Shown here: in pieces, positions 54,894 to 63,691 of the stretch | Numbering within the stretch: the stretch's first letter is position 1 | Layout: the number at the start of each line of letters is the position of its first letter | DNA from: Paenibacillus sp. E222 | GTDB taxonomy: Bacteria > Bacillota > Bacilli > Paenibacillales > Paenibacillaceae | Assembly (NCBI RefSeq): GCF_013401555.1 | Contig: NZ_CP058552.1 | Coordinates: forward strand, 3,596,001-3,660,000 | Direction of reading: 5' to 3' | Length of the DNA: 64,000 bases | Program-made: the position numbers and the translations under genes | The notes under the pieces: model-generated | Told to the model about the DNA's origin: nothing | Seen by the model: only the letters and a program-made list of their open reading frames with translations | Databases searched by the model: none

Positions 54894-56111
54894 ATGAGCA
54901 AACTGGAAGTATTGCAGAATCCCAAGCAGCGCAAGCTGCTGTTCAGTGCCGGCATGAGCTGGCTGTTTGATGCCATGGAAGTCGGCATGATTTCCTTCAT
55001 CGTGGCTGCACTCGCCAAGGAATGGAGTCTCAGTCCGGGACAAGTCGGGGTGCTTACGAGTATCAACTCCATCGGTATGGCGCTCGGTGCATTGCTTGCG
55101 GGGGCACTTGCGGACCGTTTCGGCCGAAAGGCCATTTTGATGTGGACCCTACTGGTATTTACGATTGCTAGTGGCCTGTCAGCATTGGCGACCGGATTCG
55201 CCGTATTGTGTGTACTGCGTCTGATTGCCGGTATCGGCCTCGGCGGGGAGCTGCCCGTTGCATCTACATTGGTATCGGAGTCGATGCCTACAGCAGAACG
55301 TGGACGTGCAGTTGTACTGCTGGAGAGTTTCTGGGCAGGTGGCTGGATTGTATCGGCACTCATTGCCAACTTTGTTATCCCGGAATATGGCTGGAGAATT
55401 GCTTTTGCCATTGGTGCCGTTCCAGCGTTCTATGCGCTGTATCTGCGCCGTGCCATTCAGGACCCGCCTCGTTACAAGAACAATACCAAGATTAAGAAAA
55501 TCACGTTCCGCGAAAAGGTAGCCACGGTCTGGTCGGCACCTCATCGCCGCACAACGTTGATGCTCTGGATCTTGTGGTTTACCGTCATTTTCTCTTATTA
55601 TGGCATGTTCCTGTGGTTGCCGTCGGTTGTTATGGCAAAAGGCTTTACGCTGGTCAAAAGCTTCCAGTACGTGCTGATTATGACGATCGCACAGCTGCCA
55701 GGTTACTTCACAGCGGCGTACTTCATTGAGCGGTTTGGCCGCAAATTTGTACTTGTCGTTTATCTTACATTGACAGCAGTAAGTGCGATTGCTTTTGGAC
55801 TGGCAACAACGGAAGCGACGATCCTGACCGCAGGTATCTGTCTTTCCTTCTTCAATCTGGGAGCTTGGGGCGGTCTGTACGCATACAGTCCGGAATTGTA
55901 CCCCACTTCCGTTCGTTCAACAGGTGTGGGTCTTGCTACATCGGTAGGCCGGATTGGGGGCGTGCTTGCTCCATTAATGGTTGGTATGCTGGTTCAGCGT
56001 GAAGTCGCAATCAGCCTAATTTTCACGATATTCTTCGTGACCATCCTCATTGGCGCTGCGGCTGTGCTGTTCCTGGGCCGGGAAACCAAGGGTCTGGAAC
56101 TGGCCGAATAA
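54894..56111 (+). CDS. niaP: Niacin transporter of the MFS family (NiaP/YceI type)
   Basis: The 405-residue, twelve-helix protein is close to Bacillus YceI (NaiP). It shares GMSWLFDAMEVGMISFI, GALLAGALADRFGRK, GIGLGGELPVASTLVSE, VVLLESFWAGGW, SYYGMFLWLPSVV and FFNLGAWGGLYAY. It imports nicotinate for NAD synthesis. The match is from memory of that protein; aromatic-acid transport is the main alternative. Confidence 0.8.
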   Translation: MSKLEVLQNPKQRKLLFSAGMSWLFDAMEVGMISFIVAALAKEWSLSPGQVGVLTSINSIGMALGALLAGALADRFGRKAILMWTLLVFTIASGLSALATGFAVLCVLRLIAGIGLGGELPVASTLVSESMPTAERGRAVVLLESFWAGGWIVSALIANFVIPEYGWRIAFAIGAVPAFYALYLRRAIQDPPRYKNNTKIKKITFREKVATVWSAPHRRTTLMLWILWFTVIFSYYGMFLWLPSVVMAKGFTLVKSFQYVLIMTIAQLPGYFTAAYFIERFGRKFVLVVYLTLTAVSAIAFGLATTEATILTAGICLSFFNLGAWGGLYAYSPELYPTSVRSTGVGLATSVGRIGGVLAPLMVGMLVQREVAISLIFTIFFVTILIGAAAVLFLGRETKGLELAE

Positions 56112-56197
56112 ATGTCAATAAATACAACGCAACTTTTGTGCGGGTCTGCCTGCCTACGACTATAACGGGGTGGATAAGCGGCAGAAGGTTGATACAA

Positions 56198-56242
56198 GAA
56201 GAGGCATGACTATGGCGTGACCATGGGCTCATGTCTCTTTTT
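56198..56242 (+). terminator. Terminator after niaP
   Basis: AAGAGGCATGA and TCATGTCTCTT pair with one G-T wobble and a loop of about 19 bases, then T residues follow. Confidence 0.75.
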
Positions 56243-56389
56243 GCTGTGTTTAGAGTGGATTTTCGCCTGCGCCATCGGTCCGATAGACGTCACTTTTTCT
56301 ATATCCTATAATGACACTCGGGATGTAGGGCCGTGAGGATTCAGGGGGAAGAAGTGGGATCTGGATTCAGAAAAGTGGAGGTTAATGGA

Positions 56390-57451
56390 ATGATGAAGAA
56401 CAAACTTGAAATGGATCAAACGTGTGAAATGAATGCAAAGAATATGATGAATGAGAAGAATAAAATGAATGAAAAGCAAATGAAGAGTGGACAGAATAGC
56501 GTGTGTGAACGGATACGTGTGATTGAGAATGTCGGAATAAATGTGATGTACAGCTATAATGGCAGCGATAGGATGAATGAGATAAACGGGAGATTTGATG
56601 TCATTGATCTTACTCCTGTTAACGAGATGAAAGAGATGAAAGAGATGAAAGAGATGAAGATGACGAGCTATCTCTACAGCCATGATGAAGAGTTTAGATT
56701 AGATCGCGGGAATGAGAGGCTTGATCTGCATGCAAGCACTGACCACATGGAACCTATTACCGTCAGCCGGAAAGTCACCCATCGCAGGGGGAGAAAGGCT
56801 GGCAAAAGAGCAGGACGAGTCAGCGTGCTTCTCGGTGCCTTCGCGATGGCTCTCGGACTTACGATGGCAGCTCCGTCTGCCGGAGCACAGAAACTGGAGC
56901 AGGGCGTTCGCGGTGAACATGTGCTTCAATTGCAGGAGCAATTAAGCGAACTGGGGTATTTTAAAGCTGGATTGACCGGATATTACGGTTCTATTACCAA
57001 AGGCGCCGTCCGTAAGTTCCAACAGGCTCAGGGGCTGAGTGCGGATGGGATTGCAGGTCCAGCAACACTGAACAGACTGAACAAGAAAGTTGCAGCCCAA
57101 GGTAATACACTGCGCCAGCTCGCGAAGCTGATTCACGGGGAAGCGCGCGGAGAATCCTTTGAAGGACAGGTCGCTGTAGGCGCGGTTGTCTTGAACCGAG
57201 TGCATTCTAATGCATTCCCTTCATCAATTCCGAAAGTAATTTTCCAAAAAGGGCAGTTCACGGCCATAGACGATGGACAGTTTAATACAAAACCAACCCA
57301 GACTTCCTATCAGGCAGCTCGTAAAGCCTTGAATGGCACCGACCCGACACACGGAGCGCTCTATTATTTTAATCCGAAAATTGCCACTTCGTTGTGGAGT
57401 AAGAGCAGACCAACGTTGCTGACGATTGGGCAGCATGATTTTACAAGGTGA
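56390..57451 (+). CDS. SleB-type cell wall hydrolase with peptidoglycan-binding domain and an unusual N-terminal extension
   Basis: From ATG 56390 (GGAGG eight bases upstream) the product is 353 residues. The last 190 are ordinary: a signal-like helix (RVSVLLGAFAMALGLTMAA, about residues 143-162) ending APSAGAQ, a PG_binding_1 domain (VRGEHVLQLQEQLSELGYF), and a SleB hydrolase_2 domain (HGEARGESFEGQVAVGAVVL, with the catalytic Glu). The first 140 residues are highly charged, Met-, Asn- and Lys-rich with (EMK)4 and lie before the signal helix. The alternative start at ATG 56747 would give a normal secreted protein but has no clear ribosome binding site. Confidence 0.75.
   Translation: MMKNKLEMDQTCEMNAKNMMNEKNKMNEKQMKSGQNSVCERIRVIENVGINVMYSYNGSDRMNEINGRFDVIDLTPVNEMKEMKEMKEMKMTSYLYSHDEEFRLDRGNERLDLHASTDHMEPITVSRKVTHRRGRKAGKRAGRVSVLLGAFAMALGLTMAAPSAGAQKLEQGVRGEHVLQLQEQLSELGYFKAGLTGYYGSITKGAVRKFQQAQGLSADGIAGPATLNRLNKKVAAQGNTLRQLAKLIHGEARGESFEGQVAVGAVVLNRVHSNAFPSSIPKVIFQKGQFTAIDDGQFNTKPTQTSYQAARKALNGTDPTHGALYYFNPKIATSLWSKSRPTLLTIGQHDFTR
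56624..56658 (+). repeat. Nine-base tandem repeat encoding EMK
   Basis: Four copies of GAGATGAAA lie in frame inside the wall-hydrolase gene. The unit resembles a ribosome binding site plus ATG. Confidence 0.85.
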
Positions 57452-57490
57452 GTTAGGTTAAGAGATATTAGTAATAATTAAAATAATGGT

Positions 57491-57536
57491 GAACCCCGGT
57501 TGTGCGCTGCTGAATGCAGACGTGCTGCCGGGGTTC
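57491..57536 (+). terminator. Probable terminator after the wall hydrolase gene
   Basis: GAACCCCGG and CCGGGGTTC form a perfect stem with a loop of about 28 bases, followed by TGTTGGTTTT, a weak T tract. Confidence 0.55.
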
Positions 57537-57594
57537 TGTTGGTTTTGGAGGGGAGTGACAGGGATTTCCTCCGCACCTTTAAGTTGCTCTCTAA

Positions 57595-57624
57595 TTGACA
57601 ATGATTATCGTTATCGAATATAGT
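57595..57624 (+). promoter_or_regulatory. Fur-controlled promoter of the AraC-lipoprotein gene
   Basis: TTGACA (57595-57600), 18 bases, TATAGT (57619-57624) is a good promoter. The spacer holds GACAATGATTATCGTTATC (57597-57615), which matches the 19-base Fur box at 16 places, so iron should repress it. Confidence 0.8.
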
Positions 57625-57694
57625 CAAATTGAATTATAAAGGGATTTATTACTGAATGTAGCTTCAGTATGTGGTCAAACGGGGGAGAAAAATA

Positions 57695-59677
57695 GTGAAC
57701 TGGGAAGAGTATATTCAAATGTGGGACCATTCATCGATTCAGCTGGTGGATATTCGCCAAATTGTAATAAGTAGCGGGGGGAAGCAGCAATATCATCTCC
57801 CAGTCAGTAGTTTTATATATATCGTGCAAGGACAAGGCTCCCTTTGGTTGGATGAGGATATACATATATTTAAACGGTTTTATCTACTGCATGCAGGAAA
57901 AGGAAGCAGGATCAGGATCGAGGCTGGACAGGATGAGGTGACGTACTATTACATTTTATATAGAGGTAGTATGTCACCCAAAGCTAGCAAAGAAATCCAG
58001 AAAAACTATCTCATGAACAACCCTTTTCATCTACCCTATGCCTACCAGCCTCTTGCTCCGGTTAATCTGTATCGTCATGTCGATTCGATGTATGAGGAAT
58101 GGAACCGAAGACAGGTTTTTGAACGTTTTCATGTGAAAATCTTTTTTTACCAGTTCGTATATACACTCGTCCAGCAGCTTAAGCTTCAAGGAGTTACTTC
58201 AAAGGAAAAAGATATGGTAGAAGAGATCATCCAGTACATTCACGAACATTTTAATGAATCTATTTCACTTGAATCCTTGGCTGAACAATGGAATTATAGC
58301 ATTCAATACTTATCGAAACAGTTCAAACTTCGTACTGGCAGAAGTCCTATCGAATACGTGATTCAGGCGCGGATGGCTAAAGCAAAAGAATTAATGATTC
58401 GGACAGATGCCACTGCACAGGAGATTGCTTCAAGTGTAGGTTATAGTGACGTTTTTTATTTTACACGTCTGTTCAAGAAGCAGGTCGGGATGACGCCAGG
58501 GCAATATAAAAAGAAAATGAAGGAGAGCTTAGGCGATTCAGATAGTCCATGGGAAGGGTTCGTATCCTCTATGGGCAAACATTCTTCTACTTGTTATGTT
58601 ATTGATGATAATCATTATCAATACAAAACAGAAGGGGATAGACAGATGTATAGAGGAACAAGATCGAAGATGGTATTAACACTCATGTTATGTTTTACAT
58701 TGATGCTTGCAGCGTGTACGAATGGGAACTCCAGTCAAAATAATAGCCAGGGGTCAGCAGGCGGAAATTCAAATCAGAGTGCAGAGTCGACTCAAAATAT
58801 GCCTACCAATGAGGCCAAAGAAGATACGAGCATGCGGAAAGTATCAACGGTCATGGGAGAAGTTAGTGTTCCGGCACATCCCAAACGTGTTGTTGTTGAC
58901 TGGGATTTAGGGCCAGTCTTGGCTGTAGGGGTAACGCCTGTTGGAGCGTCCAGTACACAAATGAACTTTGCAAAGTTTCTAAAACCTTATTTACCTGACA
59001 CGGTTCAAGATATTGGTTTGGAGGGGAGCATCTCTTTAAAGAAGGTATTGGATTTGACTCCAGATATCATCATTACATGGAATACAGCGGCCTATGAAAG
59101 TTACTCCAAAATTGCACCGACCGTCGTGTTTGAGACAAGCAAGTATTCCACGATTCAAGAAGAAATCACGGCCATGGGCGATATCCTGGGTCGACAAGAA
59201 GAAGCTAAAAAGTGGAATGAAGATTTTGAAAAACGTACGGAAGCTGCCCGCAATAAAATCAGAAATGTAATTCCTAAAGATGCAACGATCTCCATTGTGG
59301 ATTATATTACAGTAGACAAATTTTTGATGGTGATTGGCAATGCAGGCGAGCGTGGAGGAAGAGCTACATACGATATTTTGGGACTAAACCCAACGCCTAA
59401 AGTAAAAAGTGAAATCATCGACAAAAAAGAGGACCGTATTGAAGTGTCATGGGAGACTGTAAACGATTATGTAGGCGACTACGTCATTGTGCTTAGTGTT
59501 GAAGGCAAAGAGCCACCCAAGCTCCCGGTGACTTGGACATCCTTAGATGCCGTCAAAAATCATCATGTAATTGAGATTGAAATGGAAAAATATTTTGCGG
59601 CGGATTCATTCTCATCCCTTTTACAAGCAGAAGATATTGCCGACAAGATCACGAAAATGGCTGCCAGTGCTAAATGA
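57695..59677 (+). CDS. One-frame fusion of an AraC regulator and an iron-siderophore binding lipoprotein
   Basis: One open frame of 660 residues, from GTG 57695 (GGGGGAG seven bases before), holds two proteins. Residues 1-290 are an AraC regulator with a cupin-like sensor and double HTH (LESLAEQWNYSIQYLSKQF, EIASSVGYSDVFYFTRLFKKQVG). After a 27-residue linker comes a complete lipoprotein signal (internal Met at 318, ATG 58646; lipobox LAAC, Cys at 341). A FepB/FhuD-like binding domain follows (HPKRVVVDWDLGPVLAVGV, ITWNTAAYESYSKIAPTVVFE). An AAGGGG site lies eight bases before ATG 58646 and a perfect Fur box just upstream of that. So the lipoprotein is probably also, or only, made from the internal start. 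If read through, the regulator would be tethered to the membrane. Bacillus Btr also joins AraC and binding domains but lacks the signal. Confidence 0.8.
   Translation: MNWEEYIQMWDHSSIQLVDIRQIVISSGGKQQYHLPVSSFIYIVQGQGSLWLDEDIHIFKRFYLLHAGKGSRIRIEAGQDEVTYYYILYRGSMSPKASKEIQKNYLMNNPFHLPYAYQPLAPVNLYRHVDSMYEEWNRRQVFERFHVKIFFYQFVYTLVQQLKLQGVTSKEKDMVEEIIQYIHEHFNESISLESLAEQWNYSIQYLSKQFKLRTGRSPIEYVIQARMAKAKELMIRTDATAQEIASSVGYSDVFYFTRLFKKQVGMTPGQYKKKMKESLGDSDSPWEGFVSSMGKHSSTCYVIDDNHYQYKTEGDRQMYRGTRSKMVLTLMLCFTLMLAACTNGNSSQNNSQGSAGGNSNQSAESTQNMPTNEAKEDTSMRKVSTVMGEVSVPAHPKRVVVDWDLGPVLAVGVTPVGASSTQMNFAKFLKPYLPDTVQDIGLEGSISLKKVLDLTPDIIITWNTAAYESYSKIAPTVVFETSKYSTIQEEITAMGDILGRQEEAKKWNEDFEKRTEAARNKIRNVIPKDATISIVDYITVDKFLMVIGNAGERGGRATYDILGLNPTPKVKSEIIDKKEDRIEVSWETVNDYVGDYVIVLSVEGKEPPKLPVTWTSLDAVKNHHVIEIEMEKYFAADSFSSLLQAEDIADKITKMAASAK
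58606..58620 (+). promoter_or_regulatory. Perfect Fur box inside the AraC-lipoprotein frame
   Basis: TGATAATCATTATCA is the ideal 7-1-7 Fur inverted repeat. It lies 25 bases before the internal ATG 58646, where a binding-protein promoter would be expected; TTGTTA at 58591 is a possible -35. It indicates a former or still-used intergenic regulatory region. Confidence 0.85.
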
Positions 59678-59787
59678 TTAAATGCTCCAATTGGATTTAG
59701 GCTTTCAATGGCAAACTTGAAACAACGCACACCGATTGAACATCAATGCCTATCGTAGCTTAACTATTTTAGTTAGAGGGTACCATC

Positions 59788-59813
59788 AAAGTCGCCTACA
59801 TGGCGGCTTTTTT
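59788..59813 (+). terminator. Terminator after the AraC-lipoprotein gene
   Basis: AAAGTCGCC/GGCGGCTTT with a five-base loop is followed by T residues. Confidence 0.85.
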
Positions 59814-59965
59814 GGCAACATATTCAAATGTACAATAGTAGAGATTTAGAGATTCTATCCAAATGGATATGGGGGGAAGAAAAAAAGGAATAGAAGATAC
59901 TATTTAATATGGACTATTAACATAATGATGCTCAAATAAGAATCCAAAGCGTAGGAATAAAGGAG

Positions 59966-59991
59966 GAGTAGCAAGCGCGCTGCTCTTTTTT
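59966..59991 (+). terminator. Hairpin with T run upstream of the truncated vgrG
   Basis: GAGTAGC/GCTGCTC is followed by TTTTTTATT. It directly follows AGGAGGAG (59961-59968), a ribosome-binding-site-like stretch with no gene after it. The remaining gap (59814-60062) shows no coding frame. Confidence 0.6.
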
Positions 59992-60062
59992 ATTCGCGTT
60001 TAGGAATTTATGGAATATGAGTAAAGTCTTATTTTATATCCTTTTTATTGAATTTAAGGATA

Positions 60063-61310
60063 ATGTATAAACAAACATATTCCTTTCAGAATGCTGCCAG
60101 TTTGATTCCAGATGTCATGCAGAAGATTAGCAGGCTCTATCCAGACGGTCAGACATTCAATACGTTTATGGAAAAGAAAAAACTTGGAGCTTATACACTC
60201 CAATACCAGGAGACCGACTGGGAGTTTCTGCAGCGATTAGCATCTCATTATCATACGGTATTGATTCCTGTATCAACGGAAAAACGCATTCGTATCTATC
60301 TGGGTATACCCGAGCAACGGGATGCAGGCAAGCTGGAAGCAACGCATTACCGCATGTATAAGGACATGCTGGCCTATCAACAAGAAGCGCTAGGTGCTAG
60401 TGGCCTTAGTGAACAGGATTATATCCGATATGAAGTTAAGGTACATGACCGAGTTTTGCAACTTGGGGATGAGGTACAGTTTAAAGGGCAAAGACTCAAC
60501 GTTTTTGAAATTCGGACCGAAATGCAGCAGGGGCTACTTATCCACCATTATGTGCTCGGGCACATGAAATCTGCTTATCAGCGTAAGCGATACAACTCAC
60601 GCCTTGTCGGTGCATCCATTTCAGGACAGATTATGGGCGTCGTGAGAGATGAGGTTAAAGTCCAGTTGGACTGTGACCAGGAATGGAGTCTGGCCACGGC
60701 CAATCTGTTCCCTTACTCCACCATGTATGCTTCGGATGATCAGACTGGGTGGTACTGTATGCCTGAGCAAGGGGATAGTATCCGTCTTTACTTTCCTAAT
60801 GCAAGGGAGGCGGAAGGCATTGCACTGAGCTCTGTTCGCAAGAAAATACCGGAAGAGGCCATGTCATCACCTTCTTCGTCGCCTGCATCGGCCCAAACTA
60901 CCCAAACTGGAGGTGGTGGAGGAGGGATCACCACTACGGTTGTTCAGCAGGAGCAATTGCAGCCCATTGTGCAATATGACAAGGATTTAAAAGAAGATCT
61001 GATGGCCAATCCCAACACCAAATTCCTACTTACACCGACTGGACAGAAGATTACCTTTGAAGAAGACAAAATCACCATTACTGGAGCCACAGGAGGAGCG
61101 ACTCTGACGCTGACCAGTGCGGGAACCATTATCCTGAACTGTGAGAACAAGATTACCCTTCAGGCAAGTAAGCAGATTGAAATGGTATCCGAGTCCGTCG
61201 TCATGCTAGCTAACCAAATAGATCTGTCAACCAAGGATGGAAACGGCGGCCTAACCATCGACCAAGGCCAGGTTGTCATTAAAGGGATTGAGATCTTAAT
61301 GAACCAATAA
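60063..61310 (+). CDS. VgrG/gp5-gp27-like spike protein lacking its N-terminal domain
   Basis: The 415-residue protein shows the VgrG middle and end: the gp27-like LQYQETDWEFLQRLASHYHT, an OB-fold gp5 region (QIMGVVRDEVKVQLDCD), a Gly/Ser/Thr linker with six Gly, and a C-terminal repetitive beta segment (KITLQASKQIEMVSESVVML). It begins where a normal VgrG is about 100 residues in. The missing part is just what the second copy at 63692 shows (KDLRSFRIERAFNAHTRCVF to ALSRTYIM). The start is uncertain: ATG 60063 has AAGGAT only a few bases away, TTG 60048 has nothing. It may be a remnant, or may work as a shortened spike. Confidence 0.75.
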   Translation: MYKQTYSFQNAASLIPDVMQKISRLYPDGQTFNTFMEKKKLGAYTLQYQETDWEFLQRLASHYHTVLIPVSTEKRIRIYLGIPEQRDAGKLEATHYRMYKDMLAYQQEALGASGLSEQDYIRYEVKVHDRVLQLGDEVQFKGQRLNVFEIRTEMQQGLLIHHYVLGHMKSAYQRKRYNSRLVGASISGQIMGVVRDEVKVQLDCDQEWSLATANLFPYSTMYASDDQTGWYCMPEQGDSIRLYFPNAREAEGIALSSVRKKIPEEAMSSPSSSPASAQTTQTGGGGGGITTTVVQQEQLQPIVQYDKDLKEDLMANPNTKFLLTPTGQKITFEEDKITITGATGGATLTLTSAGTIILNCENKITLQASKQIEMVSESVVMLANQIDLSTKDGNGGLTIDQGQVVIKGIEILMNQ

Positions 61311-61330
61311 AGACAGTGAGGGGCTAGATC

Positions 61331-62476
61331 ATGCATCAGATGGAGCTGTGGCAGCAGTTCTTGGAACAGGAAGTGCTGCCACTTCGGAATAGCAAGATAC
61401 AGGAGTTGCACACCTATTATGTTAGGCATCGGCAAGAGATAGTACAGGGAATTGTTCCTCTATTTGACGCCTTCTGTGAACGGGTAAGATTGCAACAAGA
61501 ACAGGGTGAGCTACAGGCGTGCAGTATGCTGCACGTATCGTTAATGCGGACCAGGCTGAATCAGGGAGATCCGGCTTATATGCTATACGCGAGTGATCGG
61601 TACCGTGAGGGGGAGATGCCCGCGAGCGGGTTTCTATACGATGCAAGCTGGATTTATCGTTATATGGAACAGTGGTTCGAGGAATGTGAGAGCAGTCGCA
61701 AGAGATATATGAACCGGATTGATCAGGTTGCCCTTCATGCATGGCAAACAGGACAGTTGTATCCTTTTCATGTCTATATGGTACATGCTGTCCGTTATGC
61801 AATGGATGACATTCGTAAACTAGATTCATTTCAGAACTTAAACAAGGACATAGAATTTGAAGTTCGTGTTGGTGAATTTCAGGATCATGAGGTGACTGAA
61901 TCGGTATACCGAATGAATGGGATGCAGCGCAGCTCGATAACTTGTAAGGGTTGGCTGGAGAGCAAGCTGACCAGTGAATACATCTATGAACATATTGCGA
62001 GTGTAGATCTTACGCAAGGGGATTATGGGGAAATAGATTTCAATTACGCTCGGTTCGAAGAAGTGAAACTCAGCGGTAGCCACATGGAGGAGACGAGCCT
62101 ACTGGGAACTCGGTTTATGCGGTGCCAGTGTGATCATGTCAACTTTGGAGAGACGCTTTTGTATGATGCGGACTTTCGAGGGTGTGATCTGAGCAAGGCA
62201 AGATTCGATGGTGCTTTGGGTGGCCGCGATACCTTCGTCGATACACATGGACTGTTCTACGGTATGAACGGTGTCCAGTTTCAGGGAGCCAATCTGAATC
62301 ATGCAAGCTTTCGATATGCGAAAATTGCGGGTGACTTTACAGGTGCACAGCTGGAGCAGGTAGATTTCACCGGGGCTGATCTGGCAGGAAGCCAGATGCT
62401 TGTACAAGATCGATTTCGGGTGCAGTTAACTGCTGAACAGCGCGCTGCTATTGAATGGGTGGAGAAGGATTCATGA
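61331..62476 (+). CDS. Pentapeptide-repeat protein linked to the VgrG/PAAR cluster
   Basis: The 381-residue protein has a helical N-terminal part (1-150, charged, coiled-coil-like), a beta-like middle (FEVRVGEFQDHEVTESVYRM) and a pentapeptide-repeat right-handed helix (about 215-365). The last has A(D/N)F/L-type units: ARFEEVKLSGSHMEETSLLG, ADFRGCDLSKARFDGAL, ANLNHASFRYAKI and VDFTGADLAGSQM. Such proteins sit beside VgrG genes in Firmicutes and other phyla, as adaptors or effectors. GTGAGGGG precedes the ATG. Its stop overlaps the next ATG. Confidence 0.7.
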   Translation: MHQMELWQQFLEQEVLPLRNSKIQELHTYYVRHRQEIVQGIVPLFDAFCERVRLQQEQGELQACSMLHVSLMRTRLNQGDPAYMLYASDRYREGEMPASGFLYDASWIYRYMEQWFEECESSRKRYMNRIDQVALHAWQTGQLYPFHVYMVHAVRYAMDDIRKLDSFQNLNKDIEFEVRVGEFQDHEVTESVYRMNGMQRSSITCKGWLESKLTSEYIYEHIASVDLTQGDYGEIDFNYARFEEVKLSGSHMEETSLLGTRFMRCQCDHVNFGETLLYDADFRGCDLSKARFDGALGGRDTFVDTHGLFYGMNGVQFQGANLNHASFRYAKIAGDFTGAQLEQVDFTGADLAGSQMLVQDRFRVQLTAEQRAAIEWVEKDS

Positions 62477-63000
62477 GTGAAACAAATTACTACGTGATCG
62501 AACATGACAGACAGCTTTCTTCCAACGGAGCCAGCCTTCAATGGCCAGAGAGAATGCTTCAAGGTTATGACTATGCTGCTGAAGAGGAAATCGTTTATGT
62601 GAAGAGTGGTCAACCCTTTTACTCTTCCAGTATCCTTGCGCAATATCCTTTGCTGCTGCTCAGTGATGAGTTATCCAAGCTCATCATGAAGCTTGCACCT
62701 GAGATTACTTCTAAAAGAGTTGTGGTGATGAACCTGGAACAGTATAACCAGTCATTCTATCACTGGATGGATCTGCCGAAGGCGACGTGTATCGCGCCTG
62801 ATCAAGCCTTGATCCAGAGTGGGCAGGTTATGAGCATAATGGCTGATCTCAGCGGCCTTGAACAAGAACCTGCATTCCTCATTCCGTATTATCGGACTCA
62901 GTTGGTGATTGTTCGTCTTGAATTGGCAGAACGTCTACTGCGGGCAGGTATATATGGTTTGAACGTCAGACCGATTCAGATCACAGAAGGAGACATGTAG
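62473..63000 (+). CDS. Unknown protein in the VgrG/PAAR cluster
   Basis: The 175-residue soluble protein (MSETNYYVIEHDRQLSSNG) has mixed alpha/beta character with no membrane segment or known catalytic motif. It starts at ATGA overlapping the pentapeptide gene stop, and the PAAR gene starts at the base after its own stop. So it is made in close coupling with both. It could be a loading adaptor, chaperone or immunity protein. I do not recognise the family. Confidence 0.65.
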   Translation: MSETNYYVIEHDRQLSSNGASLQWPERMLQGYDYAAEEEIVYVKSGQPFYSSSILAQYPLLLLSDELSKLIMKLAPEITSKRVVVMNLEQYNQSFYHWMDLPKATCIAPDQALIQSGQVMSIMADLSGLEQEPAFLIPYYRTQLVIVRLELAERLLRAGIYGLNVRPIQITEGDM

Positions 63001-63663
63001 ATGGGAGTTACAGATACAATCTTAACGAAGGATACGCTAAACAAGCTGCTTTCCTCCCCCTGGAGGAGTGAAGATACATATGTAACGGCAGGAGCCTATA
63101 TGCATTGTACGTTTGGAACCCATGAGGAGGTACTGAACAAGCTGGAGCCCAATGGGGTGTACATAAACGGTAGCCCGATGCTAACGGTCGAGGATTGTGC
63201 CACGTCCACTTCTGAGCCAGGGACGATTCACGGTATACCTTATACAAAAATGGGACAGGAAATCGACGGGAACTTATACTCCTTCGGGTATTGCCGGAGT
63301 GAGCTGCATCCGATGAAGTTAGCTGAACGTGTCGCAGGACCCAAATCGGATCCTTCGTACATTATTGACCCCGATCCAACAGAACCAACATGTGGACAGG
63401 CTATCTACCCTTGTGCCCCTGGAATTATGCCCACCGCCTCGGCTTCTGCTCAAAGCACATTGATGTCAAAGCCTTCGTTAAGTGCACTGATCGAGGCATT
63501 GGCAGGGGCAAAGCCCCAGTGGACCAATGGAAGTCCCAATGTGTCCATTCAGGGAGTACCGGCCCTGACCAGTAAGTCCTGCCTGTTCTGTACGTGTGGA
63601 GGACAGATACGCTTGTTAACCAATGGCATGGATCCGGCTCCTCCGGAGTTTGCTGTAAGGTAA
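63001..63663 (+). CDS. DUF4280 PAAR-like spike tip protein
   Basis: The 220-residue protein has the DUF4280 layout: YVTAGAYMHCTFGTHEEVLN at the N-terminus, NGSPMLTVEDCA, conserved cysteines (FGYCRSELHP, EPTCGQAIYPCAPG), and a C-terminal VSIQGVPALTSKSCLFCTCGGQI. PAAR-like proteins cap the VgrG spike of contractile injection machines and can carry effectors; here the cysteine-rich ends suggest a metal site. AAGGAGA overlaps the preceding gene. Confidence 0.85.
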   Translation: MGVTDTILTKDTLNKLLSSPWRSEDTYVTAGAYMHCTFGTHEEVLNKLEPNGVYINGSPMLTVEDCATSTSEPGTIHGIPYTKMGQEIDGNLYSFGYCRSELHPMKLAERVAGPKSDPSYIIDPDPTEPTCGQAIYPCAPGIMPTASASAQSTLMSKPSLSALIEALAGAKPQWTNGSPNVSIQGVPALTSKSCLFCTCGGQIRLLTNGMDPAPPEFAVR

Positions 63664-63691
63664 GGCTGGCATAACGGAGGAGGGTATCGAA

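Noticed and set aside
56624..56658. CRISPR-like or phase-variable array in the EMK repeat
   Set aside because: The units are contiguous nine-base in-frame copies without spacers; it is a coding microsatellite.
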